Shown here: piece after piece, positions 50,603-60,065 of the stretch
Layout of the letters: each line of letters begins with the position of its first letter
Position numbering within the stretch: position 1 is the stretch's first letter
Source of the DNA: Lewinella sp041392765
GTDB taxonomy: Bacteria > Bacteroidota > Bacteroidia > Chitinophagales > Saprospiraceae
Length of the DNA stretch: 64,000 nt
NCBI GenBank assembly: GCA_041392765.1
Contig: JAWKLL010000002.1
Location: 164,481 to 228,480 of the forward strand
Direction: 5' to 3'
Made by a program: the position numbers and the translations under genes
The notes under the pieces: generated by a model
Seen by the model: the letters and a program-made list of their open reading frames with translations, nothing else
Database searches by the model: none
What the model was told of the DNA's origin: nothing

Positions 50603-53380
50603 ATGACAGATTTCTCGTTTATCGCCAATGCTCATCCTTCCTACATTGAGAACCTGTATGAGCAATACCAAGCTGACCCCGCCAATGTGGAGCAAAGTTG
50701 GGCTGCCTTTTTCAAAGGATTTGAGTTTGCAAGCGAAAGCAATGGACACGCATCGGGTACAGTATCGGCAGGTGCGTTGTCGGGTGAGCAAGTAGCCAAG
50801 GAGCTACGGGTACTATCACTCATCAAAGCGTATCGAGATCGCGGGCATCTATTGTCCACTACCAACCCCATCCGCACGCGTCGTGACCGCCAGCCCAATG
50901 TGAATCTGGAAGATTTTGGCCTGTCAGATGCGGACTTGGATACGGTCTTTTTTGCCAGTAAGGAAATTGGGTTGGAAAATGCTACACTGCGGCAAATCAT
51001 TGCCCGTATGCGCGAAGTGTATGCAGGTAATATTGGCTTTGAGTATCACCACATTGCAGATCGCGTGAAGCGCCGCTGGATACGTACCCGCGTGGAAGCC
51101 AGCCAGCCCGCACAGCAGTTTGGCATCAGCGTAGAAAAAAAACGCCGCATTTTAGAAAAACTCAACGGTGCCGTTATTTTTGAAAAATTCCTTCATACCA
51201 AATACGTAGGCCAAAAGCGCTTTTCCTTAGAGGGGGGCGAGAACGCCATTGTTGCATTAGATGCTATTATCAATGAAGCAGCACGCGAAGATGTACAGGA
51301 GATCGTAATTGGTATGGCACACCGTGGTCGATTGAATGTATTGGCCAATATCATGGGTAAAACCTAAGAGCAAATTTTTCACGAATTTGAAGGCAATACG
51401 TTTTCAACGCTCAGCTTTGGCGATGGGGATGTGAAGTATCACCTAGGTTTTAGCAGTCAATTGAATTCTGTCGATGGCAAGCCTGTGAATCTCAAATTAG
51501 CCCCCAATCCCAGCCACTTGGAAGCTGTCAATCCTGTGGTGGAAGGCTTTACCCGTGCTAAAGCCGACTTGTTATACAACAGTAATTTCGATGCGGTACT
51601 GCCTATCCTCATCCACGGTGATGCCGCTGCTGCTGGACAGGGTATCATGTTCGAGGTTATCCAGATGAGTCGTTTGGAGGGCTACTACACCGGCGGTACT
51701 ATCCACCTCGTGATTAACAACCAAGTAGGTTTCACCACCGACTTCGACGATGCTCGTTCTTCCATTTATTCTACGGGGGTTGCAGGCGTGGTAGGTGCAC
51801 CTGTTTTCCATGTCAATGGAGACGACCCCGAGGCTATTTTGTATGCTTGCGAAATGGCGATGCAATACCGCAAGGAGTTTAACACAGATGTGTTTATTGA
51901 TATGGTTTGCTACCGCCGGCATGGGCACAATGAAGGGGATGACCCCGAGTTTACCCAGCCGGAGATGTACAAGTTTATCAAAAACCACCCCAATCCCAGA
52001 GAACTGTACTCCAACAGGCTTGTTGAACGCGGTGATGTGGATGCCCAATTGGCAGATGAAATGGAACAGACTTTTTGGTCTGTCCTCCAAGATCGCTTAG
52101 ATGGCGTGCGCCAAAATATGTTGCCGTATGATTACCAAGAACCCGAATTGGCCTGGAAGCAACTACGCAAAACCATCAATCCAGATGATTTCCGCATCTC
52201 CCCTGAAACAGGGGTAGAATCGCAACAGATTCAACACATCCTGGATAAGCTTACAGATATACCGGCTGGCTTCACACCACTTAGCAAGGTGAAACGCCTT
52301 TTCAAAAACATTGAAGCTGCCAGAAAATCAAATAAATTGGATTGGGCTTTAGGTGAACTGTTGGCCTATGGCACGCTGCTTATGGAAGGCCATAATGTGC
52401 GCATGAGTGGGCAAGACGTGAAGCGGGGCACCTTCAGCCACCGACATGCTGTATTGCGAGACGCAGAAAATTATGCGCAATATAACCGCCTCAGCCAACT
52501 GAGTGACAACCAAGGACTGTTCCGAATTTACAACTCTTTATTATCGGAATTTGCTGTTTTGGGTTTTGAATACGGTTACTCCCTCTCCACGCCTGATGAT
52601 TTGGTGATTTGGGAAGCACAATTTGGTGATTTTGCCAACGGCGCACAAACGATGTTCGACCAGTTCATCTCTTCATCCGAGTCGAAATGGCAGCGGATGA
52701 GCGGCTTGGTTGCCTTGTTGCCACATGGATACGAAGGGCAAGGACCAGAGCACTCCAGTGCACGATTGGAGCGATTCCTCCAACTTTGTTCCGAATTCAA
52801 TATGACGGTGGCGAACGTGACGCAGCCTGCTAACTTTTTCCACCTATTGCGCCGACAGTTGGCACGCCCTTTCCGCAAACCACTTATTGTTATGTCGCCT
52901 AAGAGCGGCTTGCGCCATCCGGAGGCGGTAAGCGGCGTAGAGGATTTCTACCCAGGCACCCGCTTCCAAGAACTCTTGGACGATCCAACTGTAGGCAGCC
53001 GTAGCTCAGGTAAAATCAAGCGGTTGTTGCTTTGCTCTGGTAAAATTTACTTCGACCTACAAGCGTATAAGCAGGAGCATAAACGCGAGGATGTAGCCAT
53101 TGTCCGCTTGGAGCAATTGTATCCCCTTCCAACAGATCAACTGAATGAGGTATTCAAGCGATACAGCAAAGCAACCGATATTTTGTGGGTACAAGAAGAA
53201 CCTGCTAATATGGGTGCTTGGCAATACTTCCACTCCATGCGTTATAACCCCGATGTGAATATACCTGAAAACTTAGGTTATATAGCACGCAAAGCGAGTG
53301 CATCACCCGCTACAGGTTTCAAAAAAGTACACGACAAGGAGCAAGAAACAATCGTAAAACGGTCGTTCGGAGATATGTAA
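50603..53380 (+). CDS. sucA: 2-oxoglutarate dehydrogenase E1 component, in-frame TAA
   Basis: Thiamine-diphosphate enzyme that decarboxylates 2-oxoglutarate in the TCA cycle. About 925 residues from ATG 50603 (MTDFSFIANAHPSYIENLY), although an in-frame ATG at 50540 exists. Conserved parts: VIGMAHRGRLNVLANIMGKT, HGDAAAAGQGIMFEV, YRRHGHNEGDDPEFTQP, GQDVKRGTFSHRHAV, LLPHGYEGQGPEHSSARLERFL and KIYFDLQAYKQEHKREDVA. At 51365-51367 a TAA interrupts right after NIMGKT, where Tyr is expected (TAC/TAT to TAA is one base). The frame continues intact on both sides as EQIFHEFEG. One-base change or sequencing error. The partner sucB is not in the window. Confidence 0.96.
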
Positions 53381-53392
53381 GGGACGAAAAAA

Positions 53393-53486
53393 ATAGATGC
53401 AGAATCAGGAAGCTAAAAAAGGTTGAACAAGTGGTTCATTTGAAAAACACTTACCCTTTTTGGCTTCCCTAAAATGCTGAATCTAT
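53393..53486. terminator. Long imperfect stem-loop after sucA
   Basis: ATAGAT...AGGAAGCTAAAAAAGG (53393-53422) pairs imperfectly with CCTTTTTGGCTTCC...ATCTAT (53455-53486), with a second small stem inside. Placed between convergent sucA and pgl, probably a bidirectional terminator. Confidence 0.6.
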
Positions 53487-53554
53487 CTCCGTCAAAATAC
53501 TAAGGCGCGTAAAGGCAGATGCCGAACAACTCAAAATTGTCCGATACCTGGAAT

Positions 53555-54280
53555 CTATTCTTCGTCCGATCCCTTCCACGCTGCTTGATCCATGAACCAG
53601 TGCAACGCTCCTGTGTCGGGCTGTACATAGAAGGCAGGATAAGCCTGAGCAGCAGGTTTTTTGTCCAAGATTTCTCTCAGTTTGGCGTGCTTGTTGCTGC
53701 CTGTGACTAAGAACGCTACCTCGTGTGCATTATTGATAAGGGTCCCCGTAAGACTAATGCGTTGTTGACCCGAAACGGGGTGAGTGGCCACCACGGCCAA
53801 TCTACTATCGTTGAATAAGGGCAACTGGTGAGGAAAAATGGAAGCGGTGTGCCCATCGTCTCCCATACCCAACATGACTAAGTCAAAAGCGGGATAATCT
53901 CCTTCCATACTGATGGTATCCCAAATGGTATGGCAATAGCGGGCGGCTTCCTCCGCCGGGTGTGACTCCCCATGTATGCGATGAATATTTTCTGGAGGTA
54001 TAGCCACATGATCTAACAATAATGATCGGCATACACCATAGTTGCTTTGTGGATCAGATGGCGGCACGCATCTTTCGTCACCCCAATAAAGATGCAGCGC
54101 CGACCAGTTGAAGTCATGCCGATACTGCGTGGCCCATAATTGGAATAAAACTTGAGGGGTGCTACCACCCGATAGCGCCATAGTGAAATGGTCTTTGCCT
54201 GCCATTGTCTCCAGCAGGTAAGTTGTGAAACGATGAGCTACCTCCAAGGGCTTATCGTGTATGTGTAGTTGTACTGGCAT
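53555..54280 (-). CDS. pgl: 6-phosphogluconolactonase
   Basis: 241 residues of the DevB/SOL type, hydrolysing 6-phosphogluconolactone in the oxidative pentose phosphate pathway. Motifs: ALSGGSTPQVLFQLW near residue 37, YWGDERCVPPSDPQSNYGV near 69 and LVMLGMGDDGHTASIFP near 133. Starts MPVQLHIHDKPLEVAHRF. Glucosamine-6-phosphate deaminase is the related alternative, but the WGDER and GDDGHTAS wording is that of the lactonase. No zwf or gnd gene is nearby. Intact. Confidence 0.96.
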   Translation of the reverse strand: MPVQLHIHDKPLEVAHRFTTYLLETMAGKDHFTMALSGGSTPQVLFQLWATQYRHDFNWSALHLYWGDERCVPPSDPQSNYGVCRSLLLDHVAIPPENIHRIHGESHPAEEAARYCHTIWDTISMEGDYPAFDLVMLGMGDDGHTASIFPHQLPLFNDSRLAVVATHPVSGQQRISLTGTLINNAHEVAFLVTGSNKHAKLREILDKKPAAQAYPAFYVQPDTGALHWFMDQAAWKGSDEE

Positions 54281-54307
54281 CGTGTTGTTACTTGTGGCTT
54301 ACAAAAG

Positions 54308-54350
54308 CAACAGGTTCATCCGAGGTAGATATGCCCGAATGAACCTGTTG
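54308..54350 (-). terminator. Hairpin after the OmpH-like gene
   Basis: CAACAGGTTCAT (54308-54319) pairs with ATGAACCTGTTG (54339-54350), perfect over 12 bases. It lies just downstream of the OmpH-like gene on the minus strand; the T tract is weak. Confidence 0.55.
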
Positions 54351-54376
54351 ATGTTTCTCTGACAAAAAGGAACTCC

Positions 54377-55015
54377 TTATTTGCCGCCTACAGCGGTAGA
54401 GTCGGCCTCCATTTCATTAAAGACCCCATCCATAGGAATGAGGTTGATCCGCTTAGCCACTTCATTCGTAATGTCGAGCTTATCGTTGGCCATTAAAACG
54501 CCTGTTCCTGCACCGTAGCTCAGGATATAGTCGTATTGGAACTCTGCTTGCACTTCGTCTAACACTTTCTTCAAATTTTCCTCATATTCGCTCATTAGTT
54601 TGAGTTGCTCTAGCTGTAGCTCCTGACGTTTTTGTTCCACATCTTGCATAATAGCTTGTTCGCGGCCAGCCAAACGTTCTTGCTCAGTACCAATATCTTT
54701 AGGTGCCATTTGGCCAGAATTGGCACGGCGTTGAAAACTCTGCACATCACGCTGGAAAGCATTAACGCGGTCATTTTGCGCTTTTTCGGCTTCAGCAGCC
54801 TTGTTTTCCAAAGCCGTCTGCTTTTCTTTGAATGCTGTGTATTGGTTGGTAAGGCTATCCAAACGGATAAAAACGATATTACCCACCGTCTTAGGGGCTT
54901 CAGTACCCGTTTGTTCATTAGTAGAGGCGGTACTGTTTGCGCCACCACAAGCACTTATAAAAAGCGACAACGCGCCCATTGCTAAAAATACAGTCGTAAA
55001 AAGGCGAAAATTCAT
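54377..55015 (-). CDS. OmpH/Skp-family lipoprotein
   Basis: About 212 residues from ATG 55015 (MNFRLFTTVFLAMGALSLFISAC), chosen because it begins the lipoprotein signal; an ORF start 25 codons upstream has none. After a Ser/Thr/Glu linker, IVFIRLDSLTNQYTAFKEKQ opens a Skp-like fold with a long coiled coil (ENKAAEAEKAQNDRVNAFQR) and a final strand region (YDYILSYGAGTGVLMAN). Skp proteins chaperone outer-membrane proteins in the periplasm. Being lipidated is common in Bacteroidota members of this group. Confidence 0.9.
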   Translation of the reverse strand: MNFRLFTTVFLAMGALSLFISACGGANSTASTNEQTGTEAPKTVGNIVFIRLDSLTNQYTAFKEKQTALENKAAEAEKAQNDRVNAFQRDVQSFQRRANSGQMAPKDIGTEQERLAGREQAIMQDVEQKRQELQLEQLKLMSEYEENLKKVLDEVQAEFQYDYILSYGAGTGVLMANDKLDITNEVAKRINLIPMDGVFNEMEADSTAVGGK

Positions 55016-55117
55016 ATCGAAAAATTTTGCTGGCAAAGGTAGTGCCATTATTGGAAAGTTGCACAGAAAAAAAATACTGAGCTTTTTCAAAAAGCACTCA
55101 CGAGTTGTAGTGAAACA

Positions 55118-55450
55118 TTACCATTCCCACTCCTCCCCCAGATCGGCAGGACGGTATTGTTGTTTGGTGCGTACGCGCTGCTGTTGCCGCTCCATAATTA
55201 GTTGAGCTAACGCTTCATTGGCGGGTGCTACGGCAAAAGGCGATAGCGCCGCCTCCACCTTGCGCTCGTCTATATCCATGCGGTACATGAGACTTAGCAG
55301 CCACTCCAAACGGTTTTCCACCAACCAAGCTACATGGTTAGACAGCAGCCGAAACAGTTCTTCTTCCGAAATATTTTCACCAAAAGCGTCCACTTCCAAG
55401 TCCTTAGAAATGGCCGAAGCTACTAATTGTAATGTGCCTTCCTGATCCAC
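55118..55450 (-). CDS. Conserved hypothetical protein
   Basis: 110 residues, cytoplasmic, acidic and helical (LSNHVAWLVENRLEWLLSLMYRMDIDERKVEAALS). No known motif. Probably cotranscribed with the OmpH-like gene 100 bases downstream. I recognise no family beyond similar-looking Bacteroidota hypotheticals. Confidence 0.65.
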   Translation of the reverse strand: MDQEGTLQLVASAISKDLEVDAFGENISEEELFRLLSNHVAWLVENRLEWLLSLMYRMDIDERKVEAALSPFAVAPANEALAQLIMERQQQRVRTKQQYRPADLGEEWEW

Positions 55451-55573
55451 AGAAAAAATTTTTAAAGTACTGTTAGATACAAAGATGCAGCATTTTTTTT
55501 AACATTACGGTGGATTATTCCCAGCAGGGTTTATTGGTTGTAGCTTGTGCATTACTGTAAATGAAAAAATCGG

Positions 55574-56764
55574 ATGATAACAGACCTACGTCAACAATTC
55601 AATCAAACATTCGATACCGCCACCTACGAGGCTATGGTGGATGATATCGCCCATACCTTTGGCCACCGCCCTCCTTTTCGGATTGCGGAAACACCCGTTT
55701 TTATTGACAATAAACTCCGCGACCACCTCTTTCAGGCTTGCGAAGATATCATCAACGTGATCACTCGGCCCGATTTCAAGGAAATGTCAGCACCTGCTTT
55801 ATTACCCGGGCAAGTTGTCCCAAACGAGACAGTACATACCACTTTCTTGCAAATGGATTTTGGGTTATGCGAAGCAGCCGATGGTTCCATTATTCCACAA
55901 CTAATTGAAGCGCAGGGTTTTCCTTCTTTGTATTTTTTTCAGGAAGCCGTTGCTACTGCCTACCGTATGTATTTCGATATACCAGCTGACTTTGTACACC
56001 GATTCGGCGGCTTGAATACAGCTGCTTATAAAGAAAAGCTGCGACTATCTATCTTAGGGGATATACCCCCAGAAAACGTCATCTTATTGGAAATAGAGCC
56101 AGAAAAACAGGTAACGGCCATTGACTTTTATGTGGCTAAAAAGTGGCTGGGTATTGAGTTTGTCTGTATCAGCAAGGTAATTAAGGAGGGGCGGCATCTT
56201 TACTACGAAAAAGAAGGCAGAAAAATACCGATTCAGCGCATATTCAACCGCGTTATTTTTGATGAATTGCTTCAACGCAATGACCTACCTCGCCAATTCA
56301 ATCTCACCGACGATGTGGAGGTGGAATGGGTTGGCCATCCCAACTGGTTTTTCCGCATCAGCAAGCATACCCTTCCATTTATTAACAGTCCATACTCCCC
56401 CGAAGCAATACGGCTGAGTGATTTAACTCAATGGCCAGCCAATTTAGAGGAGTATGTCCTCAAGCCTCTCTACTCTTTTGCAGGAGCGGGGGTCATCCTC
56501 CATCCTACCGTCGCTGACTTGGATGCTGTTCAACAACGAGATCATTATATCCTTCAAAAAAAGGTGCAATATGCCCCCGTCGTGACTACCCCCGACGGCC
56601 CCGCCAAGGCCGAAATACGCATGATGCTGCTTTGGGACAAGGATGCGCCTCGCCCATATCTCGTCAATAACCTAATTCGCTTGAGTAAGGGTGAAATGGT
56701 AGGTGTGCGCTACAACAAAGGCAAAACCTGGGTAGGAGGAAGTGTAGGGTTCTTTGCGCCTTAG
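55574..56764 (+). CDS. Conserved protein, possible ATP-grasp enzyme
   Basis: 396 residues, no signal peptide. The C-terminal third reads LEEYVLKPLYSFAGAGVIL then YILQKKVQYAPVVTTPDGPAKAEIRMMLLW, which resembles an ATP-grasp fold (Lys in a KPxxxxxGxGV strand, then an acidic metal-binding strand). The N-terminal part (IIPQLIEAQGFPSLYFFQEAV) resembles the substrate side of glutathionylspermidine-synthase-like proteins. The assignment is inference from pattern only. Single gene, followed by the hairpin at 56780-56839. Intact. Confidence 0.6.
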   Translation: MITDLRQQFNQTFDTATYEAMVDDIAHTFGHRPPFRIAETPVFIDNKLRDHLFQACEDIINVITRPDFKEMSAPALLPGQVVPNETVHTTFLQMDFGLCEAADGSIIPQLIEAQGFPSLYFFQEAVATAYRMYFDIPADFVHRFGGLNTAAYKEKLRLSILGDIPPENVILLEIEPEKQVTAIDFYVAKKWLGIEFVCISKVIKEGRHLYYEKEGRKIPIQRIFNRVIFDELLQRNDLPRQFNLTDDVEVEWVGHPNWFFRISKHTLPFINSPYSPEAIRLSDLTQWPANLEEYVLKPLYSFAGAGVILHPTVADLDAVQQRDHYILQKKVQYAPVVTTPDGPAKAEIRMMLLWDKDAPRPYLVNNLIRLSKGEMVGVRYNKGKTWVGGSVGFFAP

Positions 56765-56779
56765 TAATTTGACGAAAAT

Positions 56780-56839
56780 AACTGATCCCGTTTTTTTCCA
56801 TACTTAGTGCATAAAGCCAAGCCAAAAATGGGATCACTT
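56780..56839 (+). terminator. Terminator after the ATP-grasp-like gene
   Basis: AACTGATCCCGTTTTT (56780-56795) pairs with AAAAATGGGATCACTT (56824-56839), followed by a T run. It shares the ACTxxTTTTTTTCC tail with other hairpins in this window. Confidence 0.75.
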
Positions 56840-56949
56840 ATTTTTTTCCCGTCCCTTAGCAATATTCTCTGCAATCAATTTTTCAGCTAGTTCCGACATG
56901 GCGTTTATTTACGGTAGGCAAGATAGGGAAGATTTGGGGAAATGGATAT

Positions 56950-57029
56950 CGTTGTTAACGCAGGACAGGATGAAATTTGCTCCCGATAGCTATTGGGACA
57001 GTCCATTGAGGAAATTTTAGACATACTCT
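56950..57029. mobile_element. Partial MITE copy (right half)
   Basis: Shares with the element at 35201-35374 a run of about 80 bases including TCCCGATAGCTATTGGGA (56981-56998) and the terminal TTTAGACATACTCT (57016-57029). The left terminal repeat is absent. It ends 12 bases from the stop codon of the minus-strand M16-like gene. Confidence 0.7.
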
Positions 57030-57040
57030 TGTACCTCTGT

Positions 57041-58351
57041 TCATAACCATAATATAGAAGACCGCTTTATGGCTTTGTTGGTGCCACACACAACTGTCCA
57101 CATATCATCGGGCTTTAAGTAGGCTTGTGCCAGTTGTTGTAATCGCTGGGGTGTCATTTCCAGTGTGGTGGTAATAAGTGCTTGCAACGCTGCGGGGGCA
57201 ACTGCTCTACCAATAACGTACGCATAGTTTCTGCCCAATTGAAAGGCCGTCCACCATGGAAAGATAAGACCCCATGAGATAGTTTTGTACCATAGTAAGC
57301 TCCTCTTCCGGAACGGGTTCTTCGCAAAGGCGCAGCAATTCTTGGCGTATTTCTGAAAGGGTCGCATCCACGTGTTCAGGACTTACTTCTGTATCAATCT
57401 GAAGTGCGCCGTGAAATCGCTGGCTGTCATAAGCAGCAGAAATATTGTAGGTAAACCCTTTGTCTTCGCGCACGTTGGCCATCAGGCGGCTGCCAAAATA
57501 TCCGCCAAGGAGGGTCGCTAATACGTAAAATCCATTCGCATCCGGGTGGGTACGTGGAAAAAGGGCTGCCCCATGCGAATAGCAGATTGCAAGGCATGAG
57601 CATGGGGGATATGGATATATTCAGGAGTGGAGGCACTGATTTGCATATCCACGGGTTCAACGGGGCTGCCTGGCGGAATACGCAGTAGTGCCGTGTGAAC
57701 CTGTTCTAAGGTAGCATCATCGAACCGGCCACTGATGAGCACAAAACCATTCTGGGCATGAAAACAGCGACGATGGTGCTCCTTGAGCCAATCAGTGTTG
57801 AGTAGTTGGTAAGCCGCCGCAGTGGAGTTGTAGCCATAAGGGTGCTCTTCACCGAAAAAGGCCGCCGTTATTTGGCGATACGCCAGAACATCTGCCTTGC
57901 TCAGGTCTTCCAACATACTATGCTGCTTGCGCCGTATATAAGCCTGTAGGTCAGCATCGTGGTAGGCAGGTTCACAAAGCACCTCTATAAACATGGGCAG
58001 CACAGCCGGCAGGTGCTTATTGAGCGAATAAAGCGATAAGTTGCCTGTATCCAACTGAAAGGAGCTGTGCATGCTGGCACCATAGTAATCAAAATGCTCG
58101 GCTATCTCGGCACCGCTGCGGTGTAGGGTGCCTTCTTTCAGCAAAGAAGCCGTGGCTCTTGCCACTAAAGGATGCCGTTCGTACGGCCTGCCTGCCCACG
58201 CTACATATTCTATACGCATGAGTTCTTGGGTGCCCATATTGGTATGGTAGCAAACCAAGCCATTGGACAATTTCACCTGCTCCACTTCGGGAAATGGGAT
58301 GTGCCTAATGGGGCGAATAGCCGGCGGAGATGGTAATACCTTTTTCTTCAT
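57041..58351 (-). CDS. M16-family peptidase-like protein without the HxxEH zinc site, frameshifted
   Basis: About 437 residues from MKKKVLPSPPAIRPIRHI (58351). The fold is that of M16 peptidases: LSNGLVCYHTNMGTQELMRIEYV, FIEVLCEPAYHDADLQAYIRR, HPYGYNSTAAAYQLL and GFVLISGRFDDATLEQV, and the C-terminal half has REDKGFTYNISAAYDSQRF. At the position where M16 enzymes have HxxEH this protein reads VARATASLLKEGT, so it is probably the non-catalytic partner subunit seen in two-subunit M16 enzymes (like the alpha subunit of processing peptidase). Frame changes near 57520, 57265 and 57205 split it. No active partner is in the window. Confidence 0.85.
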
Positions 58352-58385
58352 GGAAATAAAAACCCAAAAGTACCAAAAAACAAGG

Positions 58386-58394
58386 TTATCCACA
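58386..58394 (+). promoter_or_regulatory. DnaA box
   Basis: TTATCCACA exactly matches the high-affinity DnaA box. It lies 92-100 bases before the dnaN start and 19 bases before the -33 element, in position to regulate dnaN. A single box, so not an origin. Confidence 0.55.
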
Positions 58395-58412
58395 TAATGT
58401 TTATATCTTGCG

Positions 58413-58444
58413 TTGGAGAATAAACCGAGAAAATGCTACTTTTG
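58413..58444 (+). promoter_or_regulatory. dnaN promoter
   Basis: TTG (58413-58415) and TACTTTTG (58437-58444) with a 21-base spacer match the Bacteroidota -33 TTG and -7 TAnnTTTG elements fully. Transcription should start near 58450, about 35 bases before the ATG. Confidence 0.7.
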
Positions 58445-58485
58445 TAGCTGCACTATACCCTAGTCTAGGGAAAAAAATAGAACGT

Positions 58486-59601
58486 ATGAAATTCAGTGTA
58501 TCTTCTTCCGACTTATTAAAGCGCCTCACCATAGCGAGTGGTGCAATTAGTTCCAATCCGGTATTGCCTATATTGGAGGACTTCTTGTTTACTATCAACA
58601 ATAACACGTTGCAGATCACTGCTTCCGATTTGGAATCCTCCATCACGACTTCCATTGAGGTAATGGCTGACAAAGACGGCAGTGTGGCGGTACCCGCAAA
58701 AATATTGCTGGAAACCCTCAAGGCATTGCCCCAGCAGCCTGTCACTTTTTCGGTGAACGATGATAATTTCGGGATAGAAATTACTTCTGCTTACGGAAAA
58801 TACAAACTGGCGGGTGAAAACGGAGACGACTTCCCCGCACTGCCAGAAGCGGACGAAGTCGATACCGTCACGGTTGCTTCACGTTCCCTGCTTCGCGGTA
58901 TTGGCAATACCATATTCGCCACCAGTTCGGATGAGTTGCGCCCCGCTATGACGGGAGTGTATTTTCAAGTGGATTTCAATAAGGTTGTATTGGTCGCTAC
59001 TGATGCCCATAAACTGGTGAAATATGCCTTTAGCGATGTGTCCAGCGATGTATCCACCAGCTTTATTGTACCCAAAAAAGCATTGAACCTCTTGAAAAGT
59101 GCTTTACCTGATGGCGGAGAGGTAAAAATGTCGTTTAATAAAGCCAACGCATTTTTCAGCTTTGGAGATACTAACCTTGTGTGTCGGTTGATTGATGCCC
59201 GCTATCCTGATTACAACGCGGTTATTCCTGTCGATAATCCCAATGTGTTGTCGGTATCGCGTTCGGATTTCCAGAACTCACTGAAGCGTATCGCCATTTA
59301 TGCTAATAAGACTACCAACCAAGTACTCCTCAATATCAGTGATGGTAGCCTGAACGTATCAGCCCAAGACTTGGATTTTTCCAATGAAGCCACTGAACAG
59401 CTCACTTGCTCCTACGATGGCGAACCGCTTTCTATTGGCTTTAATGCCAAATTTTTGGCAGAAATGCTGGGTATATTGGAATCGGATGAGGTGCGCCTTG
59501 AGATGAGTTCACCCACTCGTGCAGGTATTTTACTGCCCTCGGATGAAAGCCAAGACGAGGAAATACTGATGTTAGTAATGCCTGTAATGATGGGTAACTA
59601 A
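58486..59601 (+). CDS. dnaN: DNA polymerase III beta subunit (sliding clamp)
   Basis: 371 residues, the processivity clamp of the replicative polymerase. Start MKFSVSSSDLLKRLTIASGAI at 58486 is preferred over an in-frame ATG at 58408 that lies inside the promoter. The three clamp domains follow in order: NNNTLQITASDLESSITTSI, then MTGVYFQVDFNKVVLVATDAHKL, then LNISDGSLNVSAQDLDFSNEA and the C-terminal EEILMLVMPVMM that forms the clamp-loader contact. Intact. It is not next to dnaA here. The lipoprotein gene starts 2 bases after its stop. Confidence 0.98.
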   Translation: MKFSVSSSDLLKRLTIASGAISSNPVLPILEDFLFTINNNTLQITASDLESSITTSIEVMADKDGSVAVPAKILLETLKALPQQPVTFSVNDDNFGIEITSAYGKYKLAGENGDDFPALPEADEVDTVTVASRSLLRGIGNTIFATSSDELRPAMTGVYFQVDFNKVVLVATDAHKLVKYAFSDVSSDVSTSFIVPKKALNLLKSALPDGGEVKMSFNKANAFFSFGDTNLVCRLIDARYPDYNAVIPVDNPNVLSVSRSDFQNSLKRIAIYANKTTNQVLLNISDGSLNVSAQDLDFSNEATEQLTCSYDGEPLSIGFNAKFLAEMLGILESDEVRLEMSSPTRAGILLPSDESQDEEILMLVMPVMMGN

Positions 59602-59603
59602 CC

Positions 59604-60062
59604 GTGCGGTCACTATCTCCTATCCTTTTGTTTGCAGGGTGCTTGTGGGCAACAAGTTTGCTAATTGCCTGTCAGGCCAAAGATGCTGCCCCCGAAACGG
59701 TAGTACAGGAGTATATCCATTTCGTTACGACGGGGCAGTTAGATAATGCCGCCTCATTGTGTACACCCGCCGGGCGGGCCTACCTGTCAGCACTTCGTGA
59801 AGTGATGGAGGCGGCTGATGCCTCGCCTGATTCTGTAGTGGTAGCCATCAGAAAGGTGAATTGCCAAACGACGGTATCGGGTGCTATTGATACCGTGCTG
59901 TGCCAGTGTTTGGAATACGACGGGTTTGAAGAATACGAAAATACCTATCGTTTGGTAGCTATCGATCATAAATGGTGGGTGGACGCACTCCCGCAGGAAG
60001 GTAGCACTCATACAGAAGAAACCATTCTGATGCCAGCGCAGCCAACCGAAGAGAAAAACTGA
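59604..60062 (+). CDS. Lipoprotein with NTF2-like (DUF4878-type) fold
   Basis: 152 residues, starting at GTG (59604) three bases after the dnaN stop. LIACQ is the lipobox (residues 20-24). The mature part APETVVQEYIHFVTTGQLDNAASLC and LVAIDHKWWVDALP resembles the DUF4878/NTF2-like cone fold. Three extra Cys residues occur around CQTT and CQC. Function unknown. Operon with dnaN and nadD (4 bases before it). Confidence 0.7.
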   Translation: MRSLSPILLFAGCLWATSLLIACQAKDAAPETVVQEYIHFVTTGQLDNAASLCTPAGRAYLSALREVMEAADASPDSVVVAIRKVNCQTTVSGAIDTVLCQCLEYDGFEEYENTYRLVAIDHKWWVDALPQEGSTHTEETILMPAQPTEEKN

Positions 60063-60065
60063 GTC

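Noticed and set aside
58386..58394. Chromosomal origin at the DnaA box
   Set aside because: Only one box, no AT-rich unwinding stretch with repeats, and no dnaA or rpmH neighbour.
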